A stretch of DNA of 64,000 nt, from the NCBI GenBank assembly GCA_964342525.1, contig CAYFGQ010000007.1:19573-83572 (forward strand), given 5' to 3'. The DNA is from G963676205 sp964342525 (lineage in GTDB: Bacteria > Campylobacterota > Campylobacteria > Campylobacterales > Arcobacteraceae). The position numbers and the translations under genes were made by a program. Shown piece by piece: positions 25,654-34,328 of this stretch. A model generated the notes under the pieces. It was given only the letters and a program-made list of their open reading frames with translations, ran no database searches and was not told the DNA's origin. Numbering within the stretch: the first letter of the stretch is position 1; every line of letters begins with the position of its first letter.

Positions 25654-26256
25654 CTATTTATAAAAGGATTCTATCTTCTCTTTATGATTTGCTGCCCAAT
25701 CTTCAAAGCTCATAGCTTGCTCTTTTTCCACATTTGCTTTTGTTTTTTCATAAATCTCTTCACATCTATCTTTTGGGATAACAGCCACACCCTCTTCATC
25801 TGCCACAATAATATCACCCGGATTTACATTTATACCACCTGCTACAATTGGAACATTTACTGGTACTGCATTTTTTTTACCCCCAGGCATTGGTAATACA
25901 CCCCTACCAAAGATTGGCATTTTATGCTCTCTTATCTCAGCGATATCCCTTACAGTTCCATCTATTACAAAACCAGTGATTCCTTTTAGTTGTGCAATTC
26001 TAGCTACATTTCCACCAATTACCGAATAATCAACAGTATTTGATTGAGCTACGATGATAGACCCAACTGGAGCTTCATAAATCGCCCTATGAAGTGCTAA
26101 GTTTTCACCAGCTACCATCTCAACTGTAAATGCTGGTCCAGAGATTCTTGGGATACCAGTCCATAACTCTTTGATACCCACATCCATAAAACTTTCTCTT
26201 TTTAATGGTCCTGCATAATCACAAGGGGAAAAATCTGCAAATTTTTTATAGTCCAT
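25654..26256 (-). CDS. RraA-like aldolase/decarboxylase
   Basis: The 200-residue protein has the RraA/HMG-aldolase fold. It shows ISGPAFTVEM, NVARIAQLKGI, the active-site motif VIDGTVRDI with the arginine that binds substrate, and GDIIVADEEGVAVIP. The intact DG-x-VRD motif favours a 4-hydroxy-4-methyl-2-oxoglutarate aldolase or oxaloacetate decarboxylase over an RNase E inhibitor. The substrate is not resolved. A minus-strand TATAAT at 26293-26298 and TTTAGGAGTATT before the ATG serve as expression signals. Confidence 0.88.
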   Translation of the reverse strand: MDYKKFADFSPCDYAGPLKRESFMDVGIKELWTGIPRISGPAFTVEMVAGENLALHRAIYEAPVGSIIVAQSNTVDYSVIGGNVARIAQLKGITGFVIDGTVRDIAEIREHKMPIFGRGVLPMPGGKKNAVPVNVPIVAGGINVNPGDIIVADEEGVAVIPKDRCEEIYEKTKANVEKEQAMSFEDWAANHKEKIESFYK

Positions 26257-26292
26257 ATAATACTCCTAAAGGCTAATATTTTTAATTGGCGT

Positions 26293-26298
26293 ATTATA
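26293..26298 (-). promoter_or_regulatory. -10 box of the RraA-like gene
   Basis: TATAAT on the minus strand, 37 nt before the ATG. The remaining ~200 nt up to the next gene (26299-26501) is AT-rich and shows nothing else I can name. Confidence 0.45.
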
Positions 26299-26501
26299 CA
26301 GTGTGTAAATAAAATAAATTTAAAAATAGTTTTTTTGAAAAAACAATAAAATCTTTTCTTTTATAATTAAAGTTATTTTTTTAGAATTGAATGCAACTTT
26401 TTTACAAATTTTTCCCTAATTATGTCCATGTAGAATATGTTTGTTTTAGTTATTTAAAGATAATTAAAATATAAACTTTTTTATTAACATAAGGAGAACA
26501 A

Positions 26502-28655
26502 ATGGATACAACAAATTTAAAAAGTTGTTTAGCTAATGGTAAATCAAATGAATATAGTTTAAAAAAACTACTAAAAGAACATAATATTTCATGCCCAGAT
26601 GAAAATATTATTAATAAGTTTATGCTTAGAGATTTAAAAGAAACAAGTACAGGGAAAGAATTAACTTTTAATGGAATTATTCAAACAAATAATCTTCCAT
26701 TTGAAACTAGCATAATAAAAGAACTCTCAAAACTAATCAAAACTGAACAAATAGATATAAAAATATCTATAGATGCAACTAATACAGACCAATGGACTTT
26801 AACTATAACTTCAAATTTTAATACTATTCAAATTAATACGGGAGAAGATACAACTTTGAGTATTAAAAACTCTTTATTAGTATTAAAAATTGATGAAGAC
26901 ACAAGCTCTATAGATTGTAAAATCACAGGAGATATTCCTTTTAAAATACAAGGTAAGTCCTTAGATTTAAATGCATTTATTATTTTAGATACTACTAAAA
27001 TTGCCATAGGTGGTATATTAGATGGATCAGAAAATTTATTTAGCATACCATCAGTTTTAGGTGATTTTAAAATAGATTCACTAGGTTTAAGTGGAGAAGT
27101 TCAATATGACTCACCTTCTCTAGATGTGGCTTTATCAGGTGAATTTAAATTGGATTCAATTCAAAATAGCAACTCTAAAGATGATAAATTTACAATTGTT
27201 TGTAAAGAGATAGATTCTCTTATCACACCAGAATATCTATCTTTTTATATAAATGAACTTTCAATAAATAAGCTATTTAATCATTTCTTAGGTACAAATA
27301 TAAGCGAGCCAAGCTTTGATTTTAAAGACCTTAACTTTTCATGGATGATAATCCCTTCTTCACAAATCATTTTACCAAATGGAAAAAAACCACCAAGTGG
27401 AGTACTAAACTTTAGTGCAGATTTAGATATTTGTGGACTTGAATTTTACGGAAAAGTAGAGATAAAAGATGAAAAGAATTTTAGTGGAGAATTTTCTATG
27501 CCACCAATTAAATTAGGAGATATCTTCTCTTTAAAAGGGGATACAGAAGATAGACCTGAGTTTTCTTGCACTATGACAGATGATTCACCTCAATTTAATT
27601 TAAATGCACAAGTAAATCTTTTAGATTTAACTAGTGCAAAAGTAGATCTTGAAAACGATAAATTAACATTTAATATAAAAGTAGATGAAATTATAGATAG
27701 TTCTATTAGTGGGTCACTTACTACTAAAAATAAATATTGTAACTTAGCTGCTGATTTTGAATATGGAATTGATAAAAAGATTGATTTAAGTATAGATAAT
27801 TATAGCTTAGGGAGTATTGATCTTGATAGCACAATCAAGGCATCTTTTAGTGGAGAAATAAATAGTAATGATTTTTCTCTAGACATATCTGCTAGCTTTG
27901 ATTTTGAAGGTCAAGAGATTGGACCTATTTCATTTGATATAGATAAGCAAGCTACACTAAAAGATGTAATTAGTAAAATAGAGGATAAAATAGAAGATGA
28001 AATACGTGAACTATTCAATGATGCCACAAAATGGGTAGATGGTGTAGTAAAAGGACTCATTAAAGATGTGGATAAAGATGCAAAAGAATTAGCAGAAATA
28101 CTTCATAAAGCCTTTGGAAAAGATTTAAAAACAACTATTGCATTCTTAAAAAATCATTTTGGATGTTATGAAAAAGAGGTTATAAAAGCATTATATGATA
28201 TTGGTTGTGATGCATACAAAGTAGCCCATGAAATAAAAAAAGAGTTTGATACAGATGCAGATAAAGTAGCACAATATATAAATAATGCATATAAACTCAC
28301 AGCAACAGAACTTGCAAAGGAATTAAAAAAAGCAATTTACGATGTTGATGATGTGGCAAAAGCTATCAAAACTACCTATGAAGCTGATGCTAGATTAACT
28401 ATGAAAGCATTAAAAGAAGGATATGAAGCAAGTAAAAAAGAGATAACAAAAGCACTAAAAGCTGCTGATTATTCAGCTAAAGATATTGCAAAAGCATTTA
28501 AAGATGTTTATGGTTTATCTGCTGATGCTATTAAAGACTTACTAAAAGGTGCTGGTTTTGCAGGTGATGCATTAAAAGATGCATACAAAGCAGTTGGGGG
28601 AACAGTTAAAAATATTGGAAGAGATATTGAACATGGAGTTGAGAGTATTTTTTAA
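26502..28655 (+). CDS. Large beta-rich protein with C-terminal 15-residue helical repeats, unknown function
   Basis: The 717-residue protein has no signal peptide and no membrane helix. Residues about 1-60 are a small helical part (KSCLANGKSNEYSLKKLLKE). Residues 60-500 are built of alternating short strands (for example SLGLSGEVQYDSPSLDVALSG, DKLTFNIKVDEIIDSSISGS), like a repetitive beta structure. From about 510 to 710 there are roughly twelve tandem units of about 15 residues with the pattern [A/V]-A-K-[A/E]-[L/I/F]-K-x-x-[Y/F], such as AKDIAKAFKDVYGL and VDDVAKAIKTTYEA. The start follows AAGGAGAACAA. It is transcribed alone. I do not recognise the family; a role in large particles, contractile systems or pores is speculation. 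Confidence 0.75.
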   Translation: MDTTNLKSCLANGKSNEYSLKKLLKEHNISCPDENIINKFMLRDLKETSTGKELTFNGIIQTNNLPFETSIIKELSKLIKTEQIDIKISIDATNTDQWTLTITSNFNTIQINTGEDTTLSIKNSLLVLKIDEDTSSIDCKITGDIPFKIQGKSLDLNAFIILDTTKIAIGGILDGSENLFSIPSVLGDFKIDSLGLSGEVQYDSPSLDVALSGEFKLDSIQNSNSKDDKFTIVCKEIDSLITPEYLSFYINELSINKLFNHFLGTNISEPSFDFKDLNFSWMIIPSSQIILPNGKKPPSGVLNFSADLDICGLEFYGKVEIKDEKNFSGEFSMPPIKLGDIFSLKGDTEDRPEFSCTMTDDSPQFNLNAQVNLLDLTSAKVDLENDKLTFNIKVDEIIDSSISGSLTTKNKYCNLAADFEYGIDKKIDLSIDNYSLGSIDLDSTIKASFSGEINSNDFSLDISASFDFEGQEIGPISFDIDKQATLKDVISKIEDKIEDEIRELFNDATKWVDGVVKGLIKDVDKDAKELAEILHKAFGKDLKTTIAFLKNHFGCYEKEVIKALYDIGCDAYKVAHEIKKEFDTDADKVAQYINNAYKLTATELAKELKKAIYDVDDVAKAIKTTYEADARLTMKALKEGYEASKKEITKALKAADYSAKDIAKAFKDVYGLSADAIKDLLKGAGFAGDALKDAYKAVGGTVKNIGRDIEHGVESIF

Positions 28656-28848
28656 TAAAATTTATTAATTTAGATTATTTTATTTTAGAGATTGAAAAAT
28701 ATATCATAAAAGTATTAAGCTATCTATGTATTTTTCTTTTCTCTAAAAATCCACAAGTATATAATTATTAAAAGAAGTAAATATCCTATTAATACAAATT
28801 AACTTATAATAATTTTTATAATATTTTTAATTAATAAAGGGATTAACG

Positions 28849-30378
28849 ATGCAAAAAAATTTAAAACTATTTATTATTTTAGGAGGTCTTGTATCATTAA
28901 TCATTCTATTTTTCCTATCTTCATTTTCTTTACTTATTCTTTTATACTTAATCATCACAGCAATAGCACTATATGATATAAAACAAACAAAACACTCTCT
29001 ATGGAGGAACTTTCCAGTTTTAGGAAGATTTAGATGGGTACTTGAAGAGTTAAGACCTCCTATTAGACAATACTTTGTAGAATCAGATATAGACGGTGTA
29101 CCTTTTAATCGTCAAACAAGAGGTCTAATATATAGAAGATCAAAAGATATAGTAAGCACCATCCCCTTTGGTACAAAAGAGGATGTTTATAAAACAGGAT
29201 ATGAGTGGATAGCCCATTCCATGTAAGCATTAAAAGCTCATGAGCTAAATCTAAATCCAAGGGTTGAAATAGGTACAAAAGAATGTAAACAGCCCTATTC
29301 ATCTTCTATATTTAATATCTCAGGTATGAGTTTTGGAGCACTTAGCTCAAATGCTATTTTAGCTTTAGGAAATGGTGCTAAACTTGGTAACTTTGCACTA
29401 AATACTGGGGAAGGTGGGATAAGTTCTTATCATCTAGATAGTGAAGCTGATCTTATTTGGCAAATAGGTACTGGATATTTTGGATGTAGGGATAAAAATG
29501 GAGATTTTGATAGGGATAAATTCAAAGAAAAAGCTTCACTAAAAAATATAAAAATGATAGAGATCAAACTATCCCAAGGGGCAAAACCGGGACATGGAGG
29601 AATACTTCCAGCCCATAAAAACACACCTGAGATTGCAAAACAAAGAGAACTACAGCCAAATACCCAAGTGGACTCACCTCCAACCCATAGTAGTTTTTCT
29701 AATCCAATAGAGATGATGAATTTTATAAAAGAGCTTAGAGATTTAAGTGCTGGGAAACCTATAGGATTTAAACTCTCCCTTGGAAATAAAGATGAGTTTA
29801 TTGATATTTGTAAAGCTATTTTAGAGACAAACATAAAACCTGATTTTATCACAATAGATGGTGCTGAGGGTGGAACGGGTGCTGCACCTTTAGAGTATAC
29901 AAATCATGTGGGTATGCCCCTTAGGGATGCTCTTATATTTATAGTTGATACATTAAGGGGATATGATCTAAAAAAAGATATCAAAATCATTGCAAGTGGT
30001 AGAATTACTAATGGAATGGATATAGCAAAAAATATTGCCCTTGGAACAGATATTTGTGCTAGTGCTAGGGGTATGATGTTTTCTTTAGGATGTATCCAAG
30101 CTTTACAATGTCATAAAAACACTTGCCCAACAGGAGTAGCAACCCAAGATAAAACCTTAGCAAAAGGTTTAGTTGTAAGTGATAAAAAAATAAGGGTAAA
30201 AAACTATCAAAAAAATACAGTGGAGAGTTTTATGGAGATCATAGCTTCAGCTGGACTAAAAGAGCCAAATGAATTAAAAAGGAAACATATCTACTATAGA
30301 CTAAGCCCAACAGAGTATAAGTCTTATGATGAACTATTTAAAGAAGTAAAAGAGGGAGAATTTAGAGTTAAGAATTAA
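28849..30378 (+). pseudogene. FMN-binding glutamate synthase-family protein, interrupted by in-frame TAA
   Basis: Codons 1-125 (28849-29223) encode two N-terminal membrane helices and the lead-in PVLGRFRWVLEELRPPIRQYF...YEWIAHSM. A TAA (29224-29226) then interrupts the same frame, which continues without shift through ALKAHELNLNPRVEIG to 30378. The rest has the GltS/FMN domain: ISGMSFGALS, GEGGISSYH, KPGHGGILPA, FITIDGAEGGTGAAP and the iron-sulfur-like CHKNTCPTGVATQD. The total of 509 codons is the normal family length (about 500-530). The only lesion is one base (TAT or TAC to TAA would restore Tyr). Function in glutamate synthesis is not proven for this family. Confidence 0.85.
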
Positions 30379-30446
30379 AAGTTAAGAATTAAGAATTGCC
30401 TATCATGGAGTAAAAGATTTCCATATTCATCTAATTTTAAGGTGCA

Positions 30447-30501
30447 TAACTATTAACTATTAACTATTAACTATTAACTATTAACTATTAACTATTAACT
30501 A
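30447..30501. repeat. Tandem 7-bp repeat (TAACTAT)n, left of gap
   Basis: Nearly eight copies of the heptamer run directly into the assembly gap. Because 7 is not a multiple of 3 and the array is non-coding on this side, no peptide repeat is implied. The 68 nt before it contain a degenerate GTTAAGAATTAA direct repeat. Confidence 0.95.
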
Positions 30502-30601
30502 NNNNNNNNNNNNNNNNNNNNNNNNNNNNNNNNNNNNNNNNNNNNNNNNNNNNNNNNNNNNNNNNNNNNNNNNNNNNNNNNNNNNNNNNNNNNNNNNNNN
30601 N
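30502..30601. other. Assembly gap of 100 N
   Basis: Exactly 100 N, the conventional length for a gap of unknown size. The identical heptamer on both sides means the array itself probably spans the gap and its real length is unknown. Confidence 0.98.
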
Positions 30602-30656
30602 AACTATTAACTATTAACTATTAACTATTAACTATTAACTATTAACTATTAACTAT
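30602..30656. repeat. Tandem 7-bp repeat (TAACTAT)n, right of gap
   Basis: Again about eight copies (55 nt, the same length as the left run). The array ends inside the stop codon of the minus-strand DUF2062 gene (TAG, complement of 30653-30655). Confidence 0.95.
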
Positions 30657-31126
30657 CTAATCCTAATTTTTCTATTTCCCCAATATAATTTTATAGAATA
30701 ATAAGCAAGGGTAGACAAAGTGATTGAATAACACAAAGCACCCAAATATAAAGGCATAATGATATTTGAGAAATTATCATTAAACCATTGTAAGGTTATC
30801 TCAACCTCTAAAGGCTCCATACCAATTAAAGACATACCTGTCATATATTGTATATAGTAGATAAATGGCATTGTAAAAGGGTTTGTGATCCAGCACATTG
30901 CAATAGCTATAGGAAAATTAAACTTACCTACAAAGGTAAATAAAAACACAGCAAGCATCTGTGCTGGCATAGGGATCATGGCTATAAATAAACCTATAAA
31001 TACGCCCCTTGATACCATTGTTTTATTTAGTACAAAGTATCTTTTTGACACATCATATTTATTTAAAAATTCATTGTTTTTTATATAATCTTTTATTTTA
31101 TCTATCATTCTGGCATTATAGTACAT
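30653..31126 (-). CDS. DUF2062 membrane protein
   Basis: The 157-residue protein shows the DUF2062 hallmarks: SRGVFIGLFIAMIPMPAQML, followed by FPIAIAMCWITNPFTMPFIYY. There are three predicted membrane helices (about 38-60, 68-90, 128-148). The family is of unknown function and often lies near glycosyltransferases or envelope genes. The start codon is ATG at 31126; an alternative ATG (MIDKIKDYIK) lies six codons downstream. The stop codon is formed by the heptamer array, so changes of the array could alter the C-terminus. Confidence 0.85.
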   Translation of the reverse strand: MYYNARMIDKIKDYIKNNEFLNKYDVSKRYFVLNKTMVSRGVFIGLFIAMIPMPAQMLAVFLFTFVGKFNFPIAIAMCWITNPFTMPFIYYIQYMTGMSLIGMEPLEVEITLQWFNDNFSNIIMPLYLGALCYSITLSTLAYYSIKLYWGNRKIRIR

Positions 31127-31181
31127 AAAATTTAAAAAAGTTTTTATATAAAATCTTTAATCATAATCCTTAGAGATAGAT

Positions 31182-31451
31182 TTAATTCTCTTGTTCATGT
31201 TCACTAATCATAGTGATGATTTTTCCATATACATCTTTGGCATCTTCCTCTGAGAGTTTATTTTGAGCAATCACTTCAAGGATAGTTTTAAGCTCAGATA
31301 TAAAACCCTCTATATCACTTTTTGCTTCAATATCTTCAGGGTTTGCTGTACCATTTTCTATACTTTCATTTAAATCTGCTAAATACTCTTGAGTTTCTGG
31401 CAACATCACATCTTCAATAACTTTTCTAAGTTCCTCTTTTATATTTTCCAT
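31182..31451 (-). CDS. Small acidic protein, unknown function
   Basis: The 89-residue, strongly acidic, mostly helical protein (ENIKEELRKVIEDVMLPETQEYLADLNESIENG ... SEEDAKDVYGKIITMISEHEQEN is the overall style) has no cysteine, signal peptide or recognised motif. It begins 4 nt after the queD-like stop and so is in the pyrC-queD transcription unit. It could be a small regulatory or partner protein; I do not recognise the family. Confidence 0.7.
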   Translation of the reverse strand: MENIKEELRKVIEDVMLPETQEYLADLNESIENGTANPEDIEAKSDIEGFISELKTILEVIAQNKLSEEDAKDVYGKIITMISEHEQEN

Positions 31452-31455
31452 CTTC

Positions 31456-32004
31456 CTAAACCTTTTTTAATATCTTTAATAAATCTTCTTTATCTTCCCA
31501 CTCATTTATCACACCTTCTGAAAAGATAACTTTGGCTAAATCTAATTCGATTATATCCATATCATGCCTAAAAGCTTCAGCATATCCTGTCTCAGTTTCA
31601 TGTACACGTACAGAGGAAACCTGAACATCCCCTTCCCCATTTTTAAAAGTAGTATTTTTTAAAATATTATCAACAAATTTTAAAAACATCAAACTATATG
31701 ACTCAGCACTTGGAGATACAGGCATCTCTATCCACCTTTGCGAGTTTGATTTAAAAAAGTTTTTAAACTCATCTGATTCCCCAGACCATAAGGAATAAGC
31801 ATGATCAAAAGAATCAATAATATTTTTTATGTGTTTTTTTGTAAGACCAAAATCTAAGATCATATAGCCATTATCCAATTTATTTGAAGTAAAAAACACT
31901 TCCACCTCATAAGAGTGCCCATGGATAGATTTTTTGCATCTATCTGTGGAACAGTTTCTAACTATATGGGCACCCTCAAATTTAAACTTTTTTCTAATAA
32001 TCAT
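31456..32004 (-). CDS. queD: QueD-like 6-carboxytetrahydropterin synthase family protein
   Basis: The 182-residue T-fold enzyme has the zinc ligands in KFEGAHIV and SIHGHSYEVEV, the catalytic cysteine in DRCKKSIHGH, the SFDHAYSLW motif and the pterin-binding glutamate in HETETGYAEAF. QueD makes 6-carboxy-5,6,7,8-tetrahydropterin in queuosine synthesis; the length is above the ~120 of E. coli QueD because of inserted loops. It is 10 nt downstream of pyrC. No other queuosine gene is adjacent. Confidence 0.88.
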   Translation of the reverse strand: MIIRKKFKFEGAHIVRNCSTDRCKKSIHGHSYEVEVFFTSNKLDNGYMILDFGLTKKHIKNIIDSFDHAYSLWSGESDEFKNFFKSNSQRWIEMPVSPSAESYSLMFLKFVDNILKNTTFKNGEGDVQVSSVRVHETETGYAEAFRHDMDIIELDLAKVIFSEGVINEWEDKEDLLKILKKV

Positions 32005-32014
32005 ATTCTATCCC

Positions 32015-33037
32015 CTAAACAATACTCCAAGATAAACTCTTTCCACTATTCATAGGAACTACTTTTTCACCCTTATACTCATAATACTCAGGTACTATAA
32101 AATCTTTTTTTACCAGTTTTATTTCTTTAGCTACTGGTTTAAGATCGTAAATCCTCCTAGCATTTAAAGATACAAAAGCATTTAGATTATCAAGCTTTCC
32201 ATGCTCATCAAATATCTGAGTAAGTACTTGCAGGGCTATTGGTGCTGTAAAGACACCAGCTGCTCCATGATGGCACTCTTTTGCTTGTTTTTGATGTGGT
32301 GCAGAGTCTGATCCAAACATCACTTTTGGATGAGCACTTAAAGCGAGTTCTAATAGAGCTTCCCTATCACTTGGAGTTTTTACTATAGGTTTACAAAAAG
32401 CATGTGGATTTAACATACCACCAGCAAGATCATCTAAAGTATAAAGTAAGTGATGCACTGTAATAGTTGCATATAAATTATCATATTTATGAAGTAGATC
32501 AATTGTCTCTTTTGTGGTAATGTGCTCCATCATAATTTTTAACTTTGGAAAATTTATAGCTAAAGATTCATAAATTGGTAAAAACTCCTTCTCTCTATCC
32601 ATCACAAAACCTTGTGTTTCACCATGTACACATAAAGGGATTCCTAACTTTTCCATAGATTCTAGAGTGGGTCTTAATAGCTCCACATCCATAGAAGCTA
32701 CACCTGTCTCTGAGTTTGTAGTCACTCCAAATGGATAAAGTTTTACAGCAATAATCTCATCTTTAATATCTTCTAAAAACTCATAGGAATAATCAACTTG
32801 AAAAAAGATAGTCATTCGAGGATCAAAACTATCATCATTACAGGCTTCAATAATCCTTTGTTTATATGCTAAAAGTGCCTCTTTTGTTGTAATTGGTGGT
32901 TGAAGATTTGGCATAATAAGAGCACTAGCAAAATCCTTTGAAGTAAGTGGTCCCACTAGTTTAAGCATATCCTCATCACGTAGATGTAAATGCATATCAA
33001 GGGGAGAGTTTATAGTAAATGTTTGTGTATTATTCAA
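32015..33037 (-). CDS. pyrC: Dihydroorotase (class II)
   Basis: The 340-residue enzyme converts carbamoyl aspartate to dihydroorotate in pyrimidine synthesis. Zinc and substrate residues are all present: DMHLHLRD, the carbamylated lysine in AVKLYPFG, CVHGE, MEHITTKE, and GSDSAPHQKQAKE. The start is TTG at 33037, supported by AAAGGATTAAAA upstream and by the family N-terminus. A TATAAA -10 (minus strand, 33055-33060) places the first GCAAC operator (33071-33087) at the -35 position of this promoter. Confidence 0.95.
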   Translation of the reverse strand: MNNTQTFTINSPLDMHLHLRDEDMLKLVGPLTSKDFASALIMPNLQPPITTKEALLAYKQRIIEACNDDSFDPRMTIFFQVDYSYEFLEDIKDEIIAVKLYPFGVTTNSETGVASMDVELLRPTLESMEKLGIPLCVHGETQGFVMDREKEFLPIYESLAINFPKLKIMMEHITTKETIDLLHKYDNLYATITVHHLLYTLDDLAGGMLNPHAFCKPIVKTPSDREALLELALSAHPKVMFGSDSAPHQKQAKECHHGAAGVFTAPIALQVLTQIFDEHGKLDNLNAFVSLNARRIYDLKPVAKEIKLVKKDFIVPEYYEYKGEKVVPMNSGKSLSWSIV

Positions 33038-33070
33038 TTTTAATCCTTTAATAGTTTATAAAAATAGTAA

Positions 33071-33131
33071 ATGCGACTAAGTTGCATTTTAAATTTGTGT
33101 GCTATGATACCTAAATGCAACTTAGTTGCAA
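33071..33131. promoter_or_regulatory. Operator pair in the pyrC-dksA divergent promoter
   Basis: Two copies of a palindrome are present: ATGCGACTAAGTTGCAT (33071-33087) and ATGCAACTTAGTTGCAA (33115-33131), centres 44 bp apart. A -10 box TATGAT (33103-33108) facing dksA lies between them, and the first site also covers the -35 region of the pyrC promoter. The same arrangement recurs at 34329-34390. The binding protein is unknown. Confidence 0.75.
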
Positions 33132-33181
33132 AAGTAAATATTCACCAAAATTTAATTGGGGACATTTAAAAGGAGTAAGAA

Positions 33182-33538
33182 ATGTTAAAAGAAAGAGATA
33201 TTCAACTTCTTAAAGAACAATTACTAAAAAGAAAAGAAGAATTACTTGAACAAGTTAACTCTAGTAAAACCATAATAAAAGAGCTTCTAAGTGAAACTAC
33301 TTATGATGAGATGGATTATGCAGAGGTATCAAGTGATAGTTACAATCTAAGCTTAGTAAGGGAAAAACAACTTCAAGAATTAACTGAGGTGGATATTGCT
33401 CTAAAAAAGATCGCAGATAGTACTTATGGAGCTTGTGAAATGTGTGATGAGCAAATAGGAATCAAAAGATTAAGGGTAAAACCTCATGCTAGGTTTTGTG
33501 TTGAGTGCAGACCAGTTTATGAAGAGAGTTTAAAATAA
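33182..33538 (+). CDS. dksA: DksA/TraR-family C4 zinc-finger RNA polymerase-binding protein
   Basis: The 118-residue protein has the DksA plan: a long N-terminal coiled coil (about 5-75) with an acidic tip motif DEMDYA (D-x-x-D-x-A) and a C4 zinc finger (CEMC at about 86-89 and CVEC at about 107-110). It should bind the RNA polymerase secondary channel and mediate stringent-type control, with or without ppGpp. All four cysteines are intact, unlike zinc-independent DksA2. AAAAGGAGTAAGA stands before the ATG. Its promoter carries the paired GCAAC palindromes. Confidence 0.9.
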   Translation: MLKERDIQLLKEQLLKRKEELLEQVNSSKTIIKELLSETTYDEMDYAEVSSDSYNLSLVREKQLQELTEVDIALKKIADSTYGACEMCDEQIGIKRLRVKPHARFCVECRPVYEESLK

Positions 33539-33627
33539 GCTGTTGTAATTTTTTTGTACTTTTTACTTATGCTATTTATTATCAATAATATTGCATAATT
33601 CAAAACTAAAATAAAAGGAAAATATAT

Positions 33628-34011
33628 ATGAACAAACCAGAAGATATTCTAAGAGAATGGATGCATGGTATCAATACAGCAGATGTGGAAAAGTTAACAG
33701 CTTTATATGATGAAAAGGCCGTGTTATTCCCAACATTTTCAAATAGAATATTAGAAACGCCTGAAAAAATTAGGGACTATTTTGAAAAAGTAGGAGATAA
33801 AGAAGCTTTAAGTATCACCCTACACGATAAAACAGTTATCACTCAAGAATTAGGTGAACAACAATATTGTTTAAGTGGTATTTATACTTGGCGTTTTTCT
33901 ATTGATGGGGAGCCATATAATTTTGAAGCGAGATTTACTTATGTGTTTGATCTATCAAAAGATAGCCCAATCATACACCATCACTCATCTCAAATCCCAA
34001 GAATGTTATAA
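33628..34011 (+). CDS. SnoaL/NTF2-like protein (DUF4440 or CaMKII-association type)
   Basis: The 127-residue protein has the NTF2 fold: EDILREWMHGINTADVEKLTALYDEKAVLFPTF at the start and a series of beta strands (YCLSGIYTWRFSIDG; FEARFTYVFDL; IIHHHSSQIP). It has no signal peptide, so it is cytoplasmic. The fold covers cyclases, isomerases and association domains, so no reaction can be named. It stands alone with its own ribosome site (AAAGGAAAA). Confidence 0.85.
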   Translation: MNKPEDILREWMHGINTADVEKLTALYDEKAVLFPTFSNRILETPEKIRDYFEKVGDKEALSITLHDKTVITQELGEQQYCLSGIYTWRFSIDGEPYNFEARFTYVFDLSKDSPIIHHHSSQIPRML

Positions 34012-34016
34012 AAAAC

Positions 34017-34039
34017 TTTAGGAGTTCATATCTCCTAAA
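34017..34039. terminator. Bidirectional hairpin between two convergent genes
   Basis: Arms TTTAGGAG and CTCCTAAA (8 bp, perfect), loop of 7 nt. On the minus strand it is followed by GTTTTTT, serving the small zinc protein gene. Confidence 0.65.
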
Positions 34040-34041
34040 AT

Positions 34042-34299
34042 TTAAACAGCATATCCTATTTTTATAGCTTCATCTTCAATTTTATTTTTTAAAAGATCAA
34101 TTCTCCAATTATGCCTTTTAGCAAACTTTGAAATCTCTTCTTCTTTTTCCTCTTCATTACATAAAAAATATATTCTTTTCAAAAAAGGTTTAGGAACTTG
34201 TATAGCAACAAGTTCAAAATAGTTTTCTTTACAGGGTTTTGAACAAAATACCTTACTCATAGATATTTTTTTCTTACAATAAAGACAGTGTTGAGACAT
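34042..34299 (-). CDS. Small zinc-binding protein, unknown function
   Basis: The 85-residue protein starts with a four-cysteine knuckle (CLYCKKKISMSKVFCSKPC: C-x2-C and C-x3-C), which looks like a treble-clef or zinc-ribbon. A basic/acidic helical part follows (EEEKEEEISKFAKRHNWRIDLLKNKIEDEAIKI). The family is not recognised; nucleic acid binding or metal storage are both possible. Its promoter carries the second operator pair, and AAAAGGAATATTTT precedes the ATG. Confidence 0.75.
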   Translation of the reverse strand: MSQHCLYCKKKISMSKVFCSKPCKENYFELVAIQVPKPFLKRIYFLCNEEEKEEEISKFAKRHNWRIDLLKNKIEDEAIKIGYAV

Positions 34300-34328
34300 A
34301 AAATATTCCTTTTTATTTACCTGAAAAA

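Noticed and set aside
28690..28800. Minus-strand hydrophobic frame (…GYLLLLIIIYLWIFREKKNT) before the glutamate-synthase-like gene
   Set aside because: It looks like a membrane microprotein, but no ATG, GTG or TTG begins it in frame and no ribosome site is visible.
30447..30656. CRISPR-like array
   Set aside because: The unit is 7 bp with no spacers and no cas genes nearby; it is a simple tandem repeat.
33182..33538. Zinc-independent DksA2
   Set aside because: All four zinc-ligand cysteines (CEMC, CVEC) are present, so it is the C4 type.
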